This document shows positions 22,900 to 34,856 of a stretch of 64,000 bases of DNA, one piece after another. Origin of the DNA: Paracamarosporium sp. OC-R06-R3 (lineage: Eukaryota; Ascomycota; Dothideomycetes; Pleosporales; Didymosphaeriaceae). Both the position numbers and the translations under genes were made by a program. The notes beneath the pieces are model-generated. The model worked only from the letters and a program-made list of their open reading frames with translations, did not search any database and had not been told where the DNA came from. The stretch spans positions 62,001-126,000 of the forward strand of contig JACVRA010000070.1 in assembly GCA_019828545.1 (NCBI GenBank), written 5' to 3'. Every line of letters begins with the position of its first letter. Within the stretch, counting starts at the first letter, position 1.

Positions 22900-23836
22900 T
22901 CAGTCCCTGAGCCAAGCACGGCGCTTTTCTTCTTTCTTTTCGCGACGCTTGTCCTTGAATGCTTTCAACTCCTTTTTTGATAGGCTCTTGCCGCGCCGCT
23001 CAGCCTTGAGGCTGCGGCCGTCATGGCTATTAGCCGCGGCATCGACATCAAAGAAGGCATTCATCTGGCGTTTGCTTTTGTTCTCATCATTGTGGTAGTC
23101 CGGGTTCATGCCGGCTTGCTGAAAGCGGCCAGTGAAGCGATTGAAGTGGGCAGTCGTAGAGTAGTCCCCAACACTAGGGTTTGGCAGACCCGCAGCCGCA
23201 GCAGCAGCCGCAGCAGTCGCTGCTTCCGCTTCTTCCTCTTCCTTTTCAGCTTCCCGTGCATAGTCTGCATTCGGATCATAGCTGCCATGGATAGCCGGAT
23301 TATAACCACCATATTTGCGCTTAGGCGGAGACGAGGTGCCAGGTGCGCCAGAGCTGGTCGTGGGGGCAACAGTTGAGCTGTTCACGTATCTGCTACGGGC
23401 ACGGATTAGGATAAGAAAGCAAGCGAGATAGTAATAAGTTGTTAGCAAACCTGTCGTACGATCCATTGTCTGTGATGGTGGCTTCTGGCATCCGGGGATT
23501 CTCCCATTGAGATTTGCCCGTTAGGCGGTTGTAGAAGTAGTGGCGTTGCGCATTATAATCCCACTCATATGTCCACCCATCGTCCTCCGGTGGAGCTTCG
23601 TCGGGCAGCGGAGGCGCTTCGTCATCATAGGGTAATGGGTCGGCTTTTGCTTGCAAAGCGGTCGCCGCCTCCCGTTCGTGTGCTACATGCGCGCGGCTGG
23701 GAGGCGATGCGCTCCGCTGGGAGTCGGCGTCACCTGCTTGTTTGACTTGGGGGTCTGCAGGATCATTCTTGGGCGTTTCCTCAGGTGCGACAGAGGCAGG
23801 GTTCTGCTGGCCTTGCCCGACACCTTCGAGCGTCAT
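22900..23836 (-). CDS. WW-domain protein, probably nuclear/RNA-related
   Basis: Exons (minus) 23836-23451 and 23389-22900 encode 291 aa. A single WW domain is visible at about residues 86-118: DGWTYEWDYNAQRHYFYN, then TGKSQWENP, with both hallmark Trp and the final Pro. WW domains bind Pro-rich partners. The C-terminal half has a Glu/Ala-rich coiled segment, a HFNRFTGRFQQAGMNPDYH block and a very basic tail (KELKAFKDKRREKKEEKRR), a plan seen in fungal splicing-associated WW proteins. The intron is 61 nt with a CTAAT branch and a tandem TAGCAG acceptor; using the upstream AG inserts one residue. A specific function is not assigned. Confidence 0.85.
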
Positions 23837-25653
23837 CGCGAGATATGCCTGTCTTGTTAGAATGGCGCTAGAGGTGAGATAGTATAGCAGAAGCTAAGTA
23901 GAGTGGTTGGTGGATGGAGGTGATACGAAGCGTAGTAGGCGACGAGAGGTGAAGGAGCCTTGAAATCCAGATTGGGCCATGCCATTCCTGGCCATAGCGG
24001 GATCTTAGTCATCAAGCCAAGTGATTGCACGTGATATCAACCTTAGCTGCACTCGAGCGTCATGGTCGAACGAAGGCCAGCACCTTTGGACCACCACACG
24101 CACGAACGCTACCACCACCGCCGCACGGCCACGCTCCGTCTCCCTTTACTGCGCTCGTCTGCGCCGTTCGCACTCGCTTTCACGGTCGGCATCACGGCGA
24201 AGGATGACTCGATGGTGTGTGGCGTCGCCCGCAGGCCACTAAGGATGGTGACAGCCGGCACCTGAGTTGCCCGGCCGCGGCGCCAGCTTGTTCGATAGGC
24301 CGGAGGGATGCTTGCGTCGACTGCTGCTGTCGACGCTATGTTGTCGAAGGACCCGAGGGCGCAGGCCTGCTGCTTAGCGGGCCTATTATCCGCTAGCAGG
24401 CGCATAAAGTGGCATGCATGCGTCCCCGACATGCAAGAAAGACGGCCGGGATGCAATTGGGGTCGAGCTCCACTCGACGGACGGCTCTGCGTTGCGCTCC
24501 CGAGCGATTTGCCGCCGCTTTACACACACGACTTGTCGACACGTTGCTGGCGAGCCGCTCCGCTCACGCGCGACAGGGCGTGCTGGCTGGGCGGGCCTGC
24601 TGCTCAGCGCCGGCGCCGTGCATGCGTTCAGGCCGCCGCGCAGTCAGAGAATGTGCATATGAAACTAATCTATGTGAAGCTTATTGGGCCGTCTGCAGCA
24701 GCAATTCTCACGGGCTTTTGCCGCAATAACAAGAGCCTGTTCGCTGCATCCCGCCCTCGCTGCATGATCGGCACCAGTGGGCGGCGGGAGCGCTCGCGGT
24801 TGGCCAGTCCCCGAGGCCGTTGTTGGAGCGAGATCTGAGGGCGGAGCTTGAGCAGACGCATCCCAACCGCCACGCGCATCCAAGTCCGCACTGCTGCATC
24901 TCACACCTCACGCGTCGGCCAGACACCCCCTCTGCCGGCCACCACATGCCCGCCGCGCCAATATTGCCCGCCCGGGGTCCATTCCTTCACTCGGCTCTCA
25001 AACAGCAACAGCTCCACGTCCATGTCCCTGGCAGAAGTTAGTTTGCTAGGCTATTGCCTGCCCTGAGCACCCCCTGCCCGTTCCCTGCCTGCCTGTCTCT
25101 ACCGCACACGACGGCTTCGCACGGATTCCCGTCTTCATCGTGCTCTGCTACCCGGTATTATCGCCGTTATTGCTATCGTTCCCTGCCGCTCCCGTGCCAG
25201 CTGCTCCCCTCGCGCCCAGCTGGCCTCCGGACCCAGCAGCCGTGCCGCAAACCGTGCCTGTAAGTCTTCCCGAGCTTAGGCCCCTACGCTGCTCCTACAC
25301 GCACATCCCGTACATGCCTCTTCGGCTGTGGTCCAGGAGTAGCCGGAGGGGTGGACGTCAGCCCTGCACGGACTGGGGACTTCCGTTGGCTCTTTCTCTG
25401 AACCTTGCCGTCTTGCAGACCTCAGTGCGGGTATTCGTTACAATACAGACGCACGCAATCGTGCTTCTGCAGTCTTTTGGCCACCTTCCCGACCCTCTCC
25501 TGCGAGTCCTGCCTCCATGTGTCCGATTGTCTGACGTCGAGCTGGTGCCGTGCCTGCATCAAAGTCAAGCTTAGGCTGTGCCTGAATCTCCAAAGTGCCC
25601 TAGTTTATATCTTGTATTGTTCCTTATCGCTCCATGTCGACTGTTGCCAGCCA
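23837..25653. other. Divergent promoter region (WW protein / Zn2Cys6 regulator)
   Basis: GC-rich 1.8-kb region between two divergently read genes. Frames here are short and low-complexity. A GTAAGT at about 25260 and a CTTGCAG near 25418 could bound a 5'-UTR intron of the regulator; this is unproven. Confidence 0.45.
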
Positions 25654-28600
25654 ATGTATCGCGGAACCCAGCCCACCTCGACCGCACACCGTCCACCCTC
25701 ACCTCCCCCAACTATGCTCGCCGACATGAATCGCCTGCCTAGTATGCCCTCACGCCCAGCGCACGTCCAGCCATATGCCTCTCACACTCCTTACCAAAGA
25801 CCTAATGTTCCACCATCGCGGCCCGACATGCCATCGCAACATCATCGTCCCCGGGATTCCCAGCCAAGTCAAAATCATGCGCAACAGTTACCAAGCCTGC
25901 GAACCCTCCTTGAGCCAGAGCTGCTCGAAAACAAGCCGTCCGATCAGCTCCCACGGTCTAACGGTGCACATTTCCTCCACGGCGCCTCTGAGAGGTACGG
26001 ATCTGCGAGCCCAACCTTAAAAAGACGGCATGATTTCGATGGTTACAGCCACGATAATATCGACAGTCATGCTCTCGCTTCTAGAATACCACCCGTGCAT
26101 CGTCGTGCCCAATACGCCGTTAGCATTGACAGCCAGCCGGCCACCTTCTCGACCTCGGGGTCCACCCATGGGTCCCAAACGTCCGAGTTCTCGCGCCATA
26201 ACAGTTCTTCTGGAACAATCTACGCTGATTCCACCACTCAGATCTTTCGACCACCATCGACCACCTCAGCACTGAGTGCATGCTCAGAACCAGTGAGGGT
26301 GCTTTCGGGACACATTCCTCTTCACGACGATCCCATGGACCTAGGCAAGCCAGCACGAAGGCGCATGGAAGGACCCTCGCGCACCCCAATACGGTCGAAG
26401 CATTGTGTGGGCCAGCAAGAGGTAGCTGGCGAAGGCTTATGCTATGTCTTCGACGACGGGAGTTATTGTCGCGTTGTCATTGATGGAGAGCCGGTCAATC
26501 CGTCATGGGGTATTACCAAGGCTGGCAAACCGAGAAAGCGGCTTGCTCAGGCCTGCCTCACATGTCGTGAGAAGAAGATTAAATGTGAGCCTGGCTATCC
26601 CAAGTGCCATCAATGCGCCAAATCACAGAGAGCCTGTCGAGGGTAAGTGGGCGTTTTGTACAACACATCCTCTCGGCCACCATCCTACCAATATGCATTG
26701 ATCTAATCCATCCGGAATACCTCATAATGCATTCACTGTTGCTCACATGACAAATACTGACTGGACGTAGTGGCCTTAATCAACCAGGCATAAGCAATGC
26801 TTCGGGAGAGATTTCGCCGTCGTCGTCGTCCGTACTATTTAAGAACCAGTCAACCGAACTCATCAGCCCAGTGACTGGCCCCGACAAACCCAAGGCTCTC
26901 GAACAGCAATACTCCAAAGCGGTCGACTTCTGGAACACGGGCCCTTCTTTTAAACCTCGGACCTTTCGACCTAACTCAGTGGCTACGTCAAGAGACATGT
27001 CGGTACACTCGATGGATTCGGATTGGAGTGGATCGGTGAACAACCAGGACCCGGATGATCCCCGACGTGGAACGCACCAGGATCAGTTGGCCCTCCAATG
27101 GGAGCAGGATCCATACGACACGGATCCAAGGCTTACGATGCACCTACTGGATCTTTACTTTCTCCACGCGGGACGTGCAACGTACGGAATGTTTCCTCGC
27201 AGATCTTTCCTTGCCTGGGTGGAGACTAATCGCGAAAAGAACCAGGATCATCTCATGCTTCTTTACGCTGTTCTTGCCATGGGCTCTATATTTTCCACGG
27301 ACCTGGAGAAGCGCAGCGCTGGAAAATGGTATGCCGCTGTTGCTGCGTATGCCATGGAGAAACGGTTCGGCAAGTTTACCCTACAGTTGTGTCAGAGTCG
27401 GCTAATGCTGGCTCTTTACAACTTCGCTCGCGGGAAGTCCCAGGAGGCATGGGATTACTGCGGAGCTGGTCTGCGTGCTCTCAGTGCGTTAAAGCTAAAT
27501 ACCGAGGATGGAGTCAAGGAGCTTCCAGAGACTGCTGCTGACACACCTTATGGATTCGACCGCTTGACCCTGGAAGAATGTTGCCGACGCACCTTCTGGT
27601 CCGGATTCTTGATGGATGTAAGTTCAGCTGCGTCTACGGCAACACCCACCCTTGACCTAATGCACCAACAGCGCTATAATGGCTTTTGCGGTGGCACCCT
27701 CTGCGTTATCAATATCGAGGACACTTTTCTGCGACTTCCTTGCCTGGAGAACATGTTCGAAGCATCCACTCCCTGCGATGCTCCGTTGTTCGATTTAGAT
27801 ATTCTGAATCGCCAGGCGTACTCCGGCCCTCCTCTCGGACATATGGCCTACTTGACCCTGATCTCCACAATCTGGGGCGATGTGGTGACTTTCACCACCC
27901 GTGCAATCCATCGTCCAGGAGCCAGCTATGAGCGGGTTTATGAAGCCTTCTACGTCAAGACGTATGAGCGGTTGGAGGCATGGCTTGATATGTTGCCGGT
28001 CAGCCTTAGAGTGAGTTGCCTGGATGCGTCGTATATGAGTCATACGCTAATAGTACCTTAATGTTTAGTATACTCCTCAGAACCTTGACAACAGTATCAT
28101 CGAGGGGTATGCAGGGTCGTTCATATCCCTTCACGCTCTATATTGCACTACCATCATTCGTCTCAATCGCCACATTCGCTTGTCTACAATCTCGACTGAT
28201 AAAATCGCTCGCAATATCGAGCAAGCCTTCTACCATGCAACAAATTTTGTTCACATGATGCATTCGCTGGCAGCTGAAAATCGCCGCCAACGTCTGCCTC
28301 CGAACGCCGCTTCAGAGTTTCTATTCTCCACACCATTCCCGGGCTATGCCCTTATGCTTTCAATAGATGTTGTTACCGCCGCCGGCACGGCCACAACTAT
28401 TCCTAGCCTTATTGAGACGCTTGGCACGGCAGGCTCATGCCTTGAGGAGCTTGCAAACTTTTGGGTATCGGCCCGCACACAACAAAGAGTCGTGGCGAAT
28501 CGTGTGAAGCATCTCATGAAAATCACTATGCAGGAAGAGCAGGGAGTCCGAAATGGTGCGCTTGGGCAGTTTTGGAGACTGCCCGAGAGCTTGGAGACTA

Positions 28601-28698
28601 CATTCGGTAACGACGACGCTGTGTACAAGGCCGATCAACAACTATTATTTGACGTTCTTAATGGACTTTCCGGCACAAGATCGGGGCGGATCGCGTAA
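25654..28698 (+). CDS. Zn2Cys6 (C6) transcription factor with fungal_trans domain
   Basis: Exons 25654-26642, 26771-27617, 27672-28010 and 28069-28698 encode 934 aa. The DNA-binding cluster near residues 301-329 is ACLTCREKKIKCEPGYPKC followed by HQCAKSQRACRG, i.e. C-x2-C-x6-C-x6-C-x2-C-x7-C, preceded by a basic KAGKPRKRLAQ arm. The C-terminal half is the fungal-specific regulatory domain (LHAGRATYGMFPRRSFL; EECCRRTFWSGFLMD joined by splicing to RYNGFCGG). The N-terminal 300 residues are Pro/Ser-rich. The 54-nt second intron is stop-free, but consensus GTAAGT/CTAAT/ACAG signals and the restored FLMDRYNGFC motif support removal. The start is the first in-frame ATG. The regulated pathway is unknown; its neighbours are not an obvious cluster. 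Confidence 0.88.
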
Positions 28699-30722
28699 AG
28701 CGATTCGTCTATATTATTATGCAGGGAGGTCTGCATGCAGAAGCGGGAGCCCCCAACCAACGTAGAGACTTTCGGAACGTCTCGAGACCGTATTTGACAA
28801 TTGCAATGCTGTGTACACAGCTAAAGGCAGCTACGTTTGAAGTCGTCAATGGGTTCACGGAGTGCCATTATCGCCTTGGCAATGCCAGCTTTACCTACCC
28901 GCCAATAAGACTTTTTGACATGCGATCACGACATACGCCGGCGGTGATCAGGCAGCCCGTGCCTTCTTTGGATTCCCCGCTTCTATGCTTGCAGCACAAC
29001 AAAAGGGTATTCTCGAACCGCTTACCGTTTTTACACGCGGGCATAAGCCTTGCATGAGATCGACGCCACGATTTGTATTCGCCCACCCGGAAGTATACCA
29101 CATAACTGGTTGAGAGCATGACGACATGCCTTCCTGACTCGCTTTCCTACCGCTCTAGTACTACCTCGTTGGGATTCATGAGACATCTGAAACGTATCTC
29201 CTATGGGTGGCTTTAGTGTATTATTAATGTGTACTTTAAGAGGATTTCGGTCATGACACAAGCGGGGACCGCTGTCTTTCCTTGTTTCCATACTCATTCT
29301 TTTTCTCTATATTCCTACAGCTTCTATTGTCTATGCGTTCGGGTCTCGGGGGATGCTATTGTACCATACGGTTACCAAAAGTGGGCTCGTAATTCAGGTC
29401 GGGATATAATCAGCAGGAGCTGCAAAAAGCTATGGGGAGATGAACGCTCGGGATTGTTCAAGCGAATTGATTATGATTCTTTCCGTACCACCTGTAAACC
29501 ATGCACGAACTCATAAAGCAACCCGAACACCAAATATAATGCTAGGATGAGCCGAGATGTGGGCGGTGAATTCACCCATCCTTGATGGGTCGGGCTTGAA
29601 ATGTTAAGACGGTTGTGGAGATCGTTCATGTCGTGAGACGAATGTGAGATGGACGTGTTTCAAGGACAAACGGAGATTAGAACTAGGGGTCAAGGACGGG
29701 AGAAGAGTCGCGGAAGCTTCTGGAGGCCTTCTGGAATGCGATGCATTCAGGCGTGTTTGGGTGGCACGAAGTGAGCATGGTTCGCCTTCCCATTGCGGAG
29801 ATTGTTGAGCTTGTATTGTGCCATGATAATATATCTCCAGCGGGATTCAATAAGACTTGATGCCGTATTCAAGATTGAGTGTTTTACGAAATCATATTGC
29901 ATCGCTCTGGAAATCTCGTGCCTGGGTGGCATGTCTTCCATTGTGCGTAGTACATGCGTCGGATGTAGCTCCACACGTGTCTCAAGGACTGTGTACGCCA
30001 TTACTACGGTACCAGCGTAAGTGCTGCCTGGGCATGCTGGAATCATCCTCGAAGCCTGCCAAAGCATTTCTCTATTTTCAATTAGTTCAAAACGTAAATC
30101 GCTCCACCAAGTTGGTTATATACGATAATTATGGTCGGCAGCGCGTCAACTTCTTCATTCATACTGACCAAGCCAATTTGTCGCTCATCCATCCACCCAC
30201 CTGGACCTACGTCTCAGCGTCTAACTCAATCTTTACGAGTTTAGTAAATCTATCAATCGATTCAATTTCCCTTTAGTCAAACTCACGTCTACCCACCTAC
30301 TTTGCCCTCACTCATCTGTCTCGACTCCCACTCGTGCGACTCTATCTCTGCTTATTTATGGGACTCTGTTCATGCGATCTTAAGCCGACAACCTCGGAAT
30401 CCTTCGTGGGCCGTGGCCCTGAGACAGTGTGGGGACCTTCCGGTATAGCACCGTGTCACAACACTGCGATTTGAGCCTCTGTCTGCAATACACGGGGATT
30501 ACATATATATACCACGATGCCTATCTACAAATGCTCGTACAAGGAAAGATGATGCCCTCGTTTCTCTTATTTCGTGCAGAACTAACGCCAAATATGATGG
30601 GTATCACAAATACCGTCCACGCCCGAGAACCCCCTCTAAGCGCAGGCCCGTAATCTATCCTCGGCTCCACGTATGACACTCTTCATGCTATCCGCATGGA
30701 ATCGCTGCCGGTGCTCTCCCAA
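28699..30722. other. 2.0-kb convergent intergenic region
   Basis: Between the 3' ends of the Zn2Cys6 regulator and GTR1. Only scattered short frames; no repeat or RNA gene recognised. Confidence 0.45.
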
Positions 30723-31928
30723 CTAACCCTCGAATCCTGCTGCCGCGCCCTCCCTCTCCCGCCCTTCCCAGCCGCTGTCTGCGCTATGCGCGAATGCCTG
30801 TTGCACTGCTGGGCGGGGTCTACTAGCGATGTCGAGCTCTGCGAACCTCGGCCTTGCAAGCGTGATGTTGATACGCGCAGCATTGAACACCTGCTCGCTG
30901 GGCGGAATGGCAGCGGCGAGATTCGTGTTCTCTGTAAGCCGAGTGATGAAGAACATGAAGCGTCCCGTTTTGATCTGCATTTCGGCGAAATTGGCGCTGC
31001 CAGCTGGGATGCCGGTATGTTTCCTATACCTTCAGCGTAAGCCACAACTCTACGATTCAAGAAGAGGGGTAATACGTACGCCATGCTCTGCTTGTGCGTC
31101 TTCAAGATGCTTGAGATGCGCTCGAACCGGTCCGAGAACGGGTTTTCTGCTTCCACCTCTCTGGTGACGTGCGTCACCATCAAGCAAGTCGTCCTCTCAT
31201 ACAATATCAACTCCCTCGCCTCCACCACCTCGGCTAGTTCCCGCAGCAGGCCCTCAATACTCCGCGCATTCGGGATCAAGAAATATATAATCTGCGTCCA
31301 CGCCTTGTACAAGCTCTGGTCCCAGATACTCGTCGCGAAGAACTCCACCGTCGGCGCAAAGCTTTCGGAAGCGGCCCGGATATATTCGGCGCGCTCGTCA
31401 AAGAGCTGTTGCCGCAGGCGCATTTGGACCAGGTCCATTTTGTGGATCAGGACGAAGACGGCGGCAGAGGGGGAGTGCTCGGCGAGGGCGCGGATGATGG
31501 ACGAGTAGGAGATAACGTCTGCAGCGAACTCACGGGATTCGATGTCGAAGACGAATATCAAGACTGCCACAGAGCTGAACACGTGGGCACGCTGGTGCGT
31601 CAAGTAGTTTTCGACGAAGCCATCTTGCCTGTACACGGCGCGTCAGCAGGCGTTGATTGCCTCTCCAAACCCATGCACACCTTCTCAGGTACTTGGTAAC
31701 TCAATGCCAAGGTGTAGAGTGTTCTTACCCGCCGCAATCCCAGAGATTCAGCATCAAGTTTCCCATGAACTTGATGTTGCTGTGCTCCACGTCGATGGTC
31801 GCGCCCAGCCTTCTTACGTCCTTGGCCACATAGTTGCTAAACACAATGCTGCGCATCGACGACTTGCCGGCGCCGCTCTTGCCCATGAGCAGCACCTTGC
31901 GCTGCTTCTGCCGCTTCGTTGTGTTCAT
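30723..31928 (-). CDS. gtr1: Rag GTPase Gtr1 (RagA/B type)
   Basis: Exons (minus) 31928-31729, 31628-31080 and 31023-30723 encode 349 aa. The G1 loop is GKSGAGKSS (residues 16-24), the switch region is [12 protein letters not shown], and LWDCGG joins across intron 1 to QDGF to form the Rag-type G3. Further blocks are VLIHKMDL (G4) and, in the C-terminal roadblock half, [16 protein letters not shown] spliced to [16 protein letters not shown] and [14 protein letters not shown]. Gtr1 pairs with Gtr2 on the vacuole, in the EGO complex, and signals amino-acid sufficiency to TORC1. The tail after the conserved ARPRFAELD is ~35 residues longer than I expect for yeast Gtr1 and Gly/Glu-rich. Introns are 100 and 56 nt. 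URC4 follows on the same strand upstream, 1.3 kb away. Confidence 0.94.
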
Positions 31929-33206
31929 TGTGGCTGTCGGGCCGCTGTGCGCACCCCTTCGCGTGCTCTAACAACCGAGCACCCTCTGTACGTCCTCGAT
32001 GTGCCCAGCGGTCGCAGTGTTCTGCAAGAAAGTCAATGGTTCGCCGAATTGGTCGAGCTTGTGGGGAGGCTCAGTGACGTGGTGCACGATTGCACTAGGC
32101 CTCGGCGTGTCGCGCACGTGAGGCGCCAGCTGCAAGCGGACTAGCGCATCTACCGGGATCATGGACGGCGTGGAGCCGGAAGGGGCGCTAACTTCCCCGA
32201 GAGCCCGTCCGCCAGCTCGGCAACAGAGCTGGGATCAGCTGGGATGAAGCCCGTCTACCCCTGAATGCTATCACCCTCCCGTGCCTCCCCACTTGCCCAG
32301 ATTTCCAGGGGATAAACAGAGCGAGGAACAAGGGGGATGATAAGATTGTCATAGAACGTGTATCGATTGTCAATCGTACGAAGGCTTTTCCACCGCTGCA
32401 ATCCTTCAGCCAGGCCGGGAGGAGCGCACCCGCGGAGTAACTTCGCATCTTTGGGCCGACAAAAATTGATCCAGCACTATTTCGTCGTTTTGTGCCCGTC
32501 TAATTGGTGCATTTCAAGGGAGTGAAAATCGCTGAGTGTGTATAAATCATAAGCCGGCGTCTATCTCCGATATGCCTGTCCAACGCAAATCATCTCTTCG
32601 ACAGGTAGGCACAAACAGGTGCCGCGCGCTTTCAGATGCCAAAAAATTGACTAGTCCTCCAATAGTGTGTTCTGATGCATGCGAAAGTTTGTGCTGACGA
32701 GATCCTCATCCATGAATTAATTTACTACACTCCCGATAAAAAACTCAGAATGCCTTCCTTCCATTCCCGCCTCCCATTCCGCCTTGATAGATTTTGATGT
32801 GATACTAATATAATGGTTGCTCAAAAGGAAGGAACAACGTAGAGCGCGTAGAAAATTCGGCGGGTAGTTGCACAAAATATGACTAAATGGTGCAAGGTGC
32901 AAAAGTGCGCACGCGAGCTGGTGCTGGGACATCCCAGAATTAGGGTCGGAAAAGTCCCTGTTCCCGGGTAAAAAGAATAATGATGAACATATGAACATGA
33001 ATGGGGGAATCTCCAAGCGACCGTGCAAATCATGGTTCGTCAAGTGGTCCACTCACCCTTGCAGGGGAGTGAACCGTTGGTAGGCCCATGTTGATATACG
33101 GAACCGGTTACATGCTGCCGTTCAGCGCACTCGTAAGGTTCGGAAAGAACGTGAAGTAATTCGATGGTTCGACGACAAAAGAAAGAAATATAGAGACAAG
33201 GGTATC
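31929..33206. other. Intergenic region between GTR1 5' end and URC4 3' end
   Basis: Should contain the GTR1 promoter and URC4 terminator. No gene or repeat that I can support. Confidence 0.45.
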
Positions 33207-34856
33207 TTAGAAAACAGTGCCGTCGGATAGGATCATAATCGGTGGCTCCTTCGTGTTGGGTCGCGATACTTCTGCGATTTCTCGGCCACCCTGCAACATG
33301 TTAGATGGACACGGCAAAAACGTTGCTAAACTCGACTTACCTTCCAGCTACCTGCTTCAAGCATTTGGGCCAAGCTTAGTTTGTTTGAACCGCTCAGTCC
33401 CAGTAGAGCGTTTACCTCTACCAGCAACTCGTCGAGCAACCCTACTGTAACAGCGCGCCACTCTACGATGACATCGTCGTCGGCCGTGAACAGTGGTACA
33501 ACTTCCATGCTAGGCTGTCCCTTGTTCTGCGCATTTCGCTGGTACTGGGCTAAGCCGCGCTTTACGTCTTCTGGCTTCAACGTCAGAAGTCCAGTGTCGA
33601 TAAAGAGACCGCCATTTCGGTACTCGGGCAAGCCCGTGAGCAGATCTGCGCCGGCAAAGTGTACGTTGAGCAGCTTGGTCATCGGAACCATGAGCGAGTA
33701 AGCCAGCCACTGCGTGAGCTTGTGGAACGGCACAATGTTTTCCCAGGGATGTGTAGGATGCGATGGCATGACCGAGCACGGCCACGCGTCGCCGAGCGAA
33801 ATCCCGTCAATCTGCGTGCGAGTTGCGGGCCAGATCGGGGCCAGGCTATCCATGAGAACGTTCCAGAGGGTGGGTAGGGGGATGATAGGAACGGACGAGG
33901 CTTGCGTTGAAGGATGCGAGAGGAGGAAGTCTGCGAAATGTCAGCGTGCGCGTAGTCGACTTTGTGCTCCACTTACCAAGCATGTTTCCGGGTCGTGTCT
34001 CGAGCCCAAAAACTTCCTGGTTCTGCAATGCGTCGCCTAGTCGCATAAGCAGGCCAGCACGGCCTTCCAATCCATCAATGATGTTGTCATCAGTGACCTG
34101 AAGTCCTCGCGCTAGAACCTTGATGTCGAGTTTTTTTAGGCCTGCACTGTCGACTTGACATGGCTCATTGGGATTGCTGCTGAAGATGCCCGCCTTGAAC
34201 ATCTCCAGACTGGCCACCGCAAGCCCCTCACTCCTGCGGTAGATCTTCCCAGACTCCTTGCTACGGTACTGCCACTTTGTGCCTGCGCCCGCATCCAACA
34301 GTACGGAGACGAGGAAAAGATCAATCAAGCGACGCGTGCGCTCCTGATTATCGACGGTCGAAGGCCACGAGGCCATGAGCTGGTCGACGCGCGGTCGGCC
34401 ACCCACATCGAAGTGTTGCCACCGGCCGTGAGGAGGGATGGAAGCATAGTCTGGAGCGTAATCGCGCTAGGGAAAAAACAATCAGCCCCAGATGCAAACA
34501 CGATGCTGTGCTTGGCAAGTCTATGTTGGCCTTCTTACCTTGATAATTGCGACCACATAGGTAGCCGTATCCTGGAATTTGGCCATATCAACGGTGAAAT
34601 GCTTCAGCTGGTTCTTCCTGGCCTTCTCCAGGACAAGACGGGTCCTCTCGCGGACGGCATAGATGCTGCGCAGGTAGGCTGCGGGGTCGAGGGTTGGGTC
34701 GGGGGCCCTGGGGAGAGGCACGTCGGGGAAGCTCATGCGCGACTTGCCGTTTGCCGTGGAGGGGGCAGGGGACTTGAGCGAGCCATTGCTCATGTTTGGC
34801 TGGCTGCCGCCAGGGGAGATTGCTGGCTTGGAGGTTTTCCTGCTGAAGAGACCCAT
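33207..34856 (-). CDS. Urc4-like uracil-catabolism protein (DUF1688)
   Basis: Exons (minus) 34856-34539, 34466-33977, 33930-33341 and 33290-33207 encode 493 aa. The conserved DUF1688 blocks appear in order: ERTRRLIDLFLVSVLLDAGA, KWQYRSKESG, RRSEGLAVASLEMFKAGIFS, PEYRNGGLFIDTG, ADDDVIVEWRAVTVGLLDE, LSLAQMLEAGSWK spliced to GGREIAEVSRPNTKEPPIMI. The intron positions rejoin these blocks exactly. Urc4 is needed for the URC pathway of pyrimidine use described in yeasts; its biochemical activity is not firmly known. The N-terminal ~60 residues are Ser/Pro/Lys-rich. Introns are short (72, 46 and 50 nt). No other URC gene is visible nearby. Confidence 0.92.

Noticed and set aside
24021..25050. Several overlapping frames on both strands
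   Set aside because: GC-rich divergent promoter region; translations are low-complexity and mutually overlapping.
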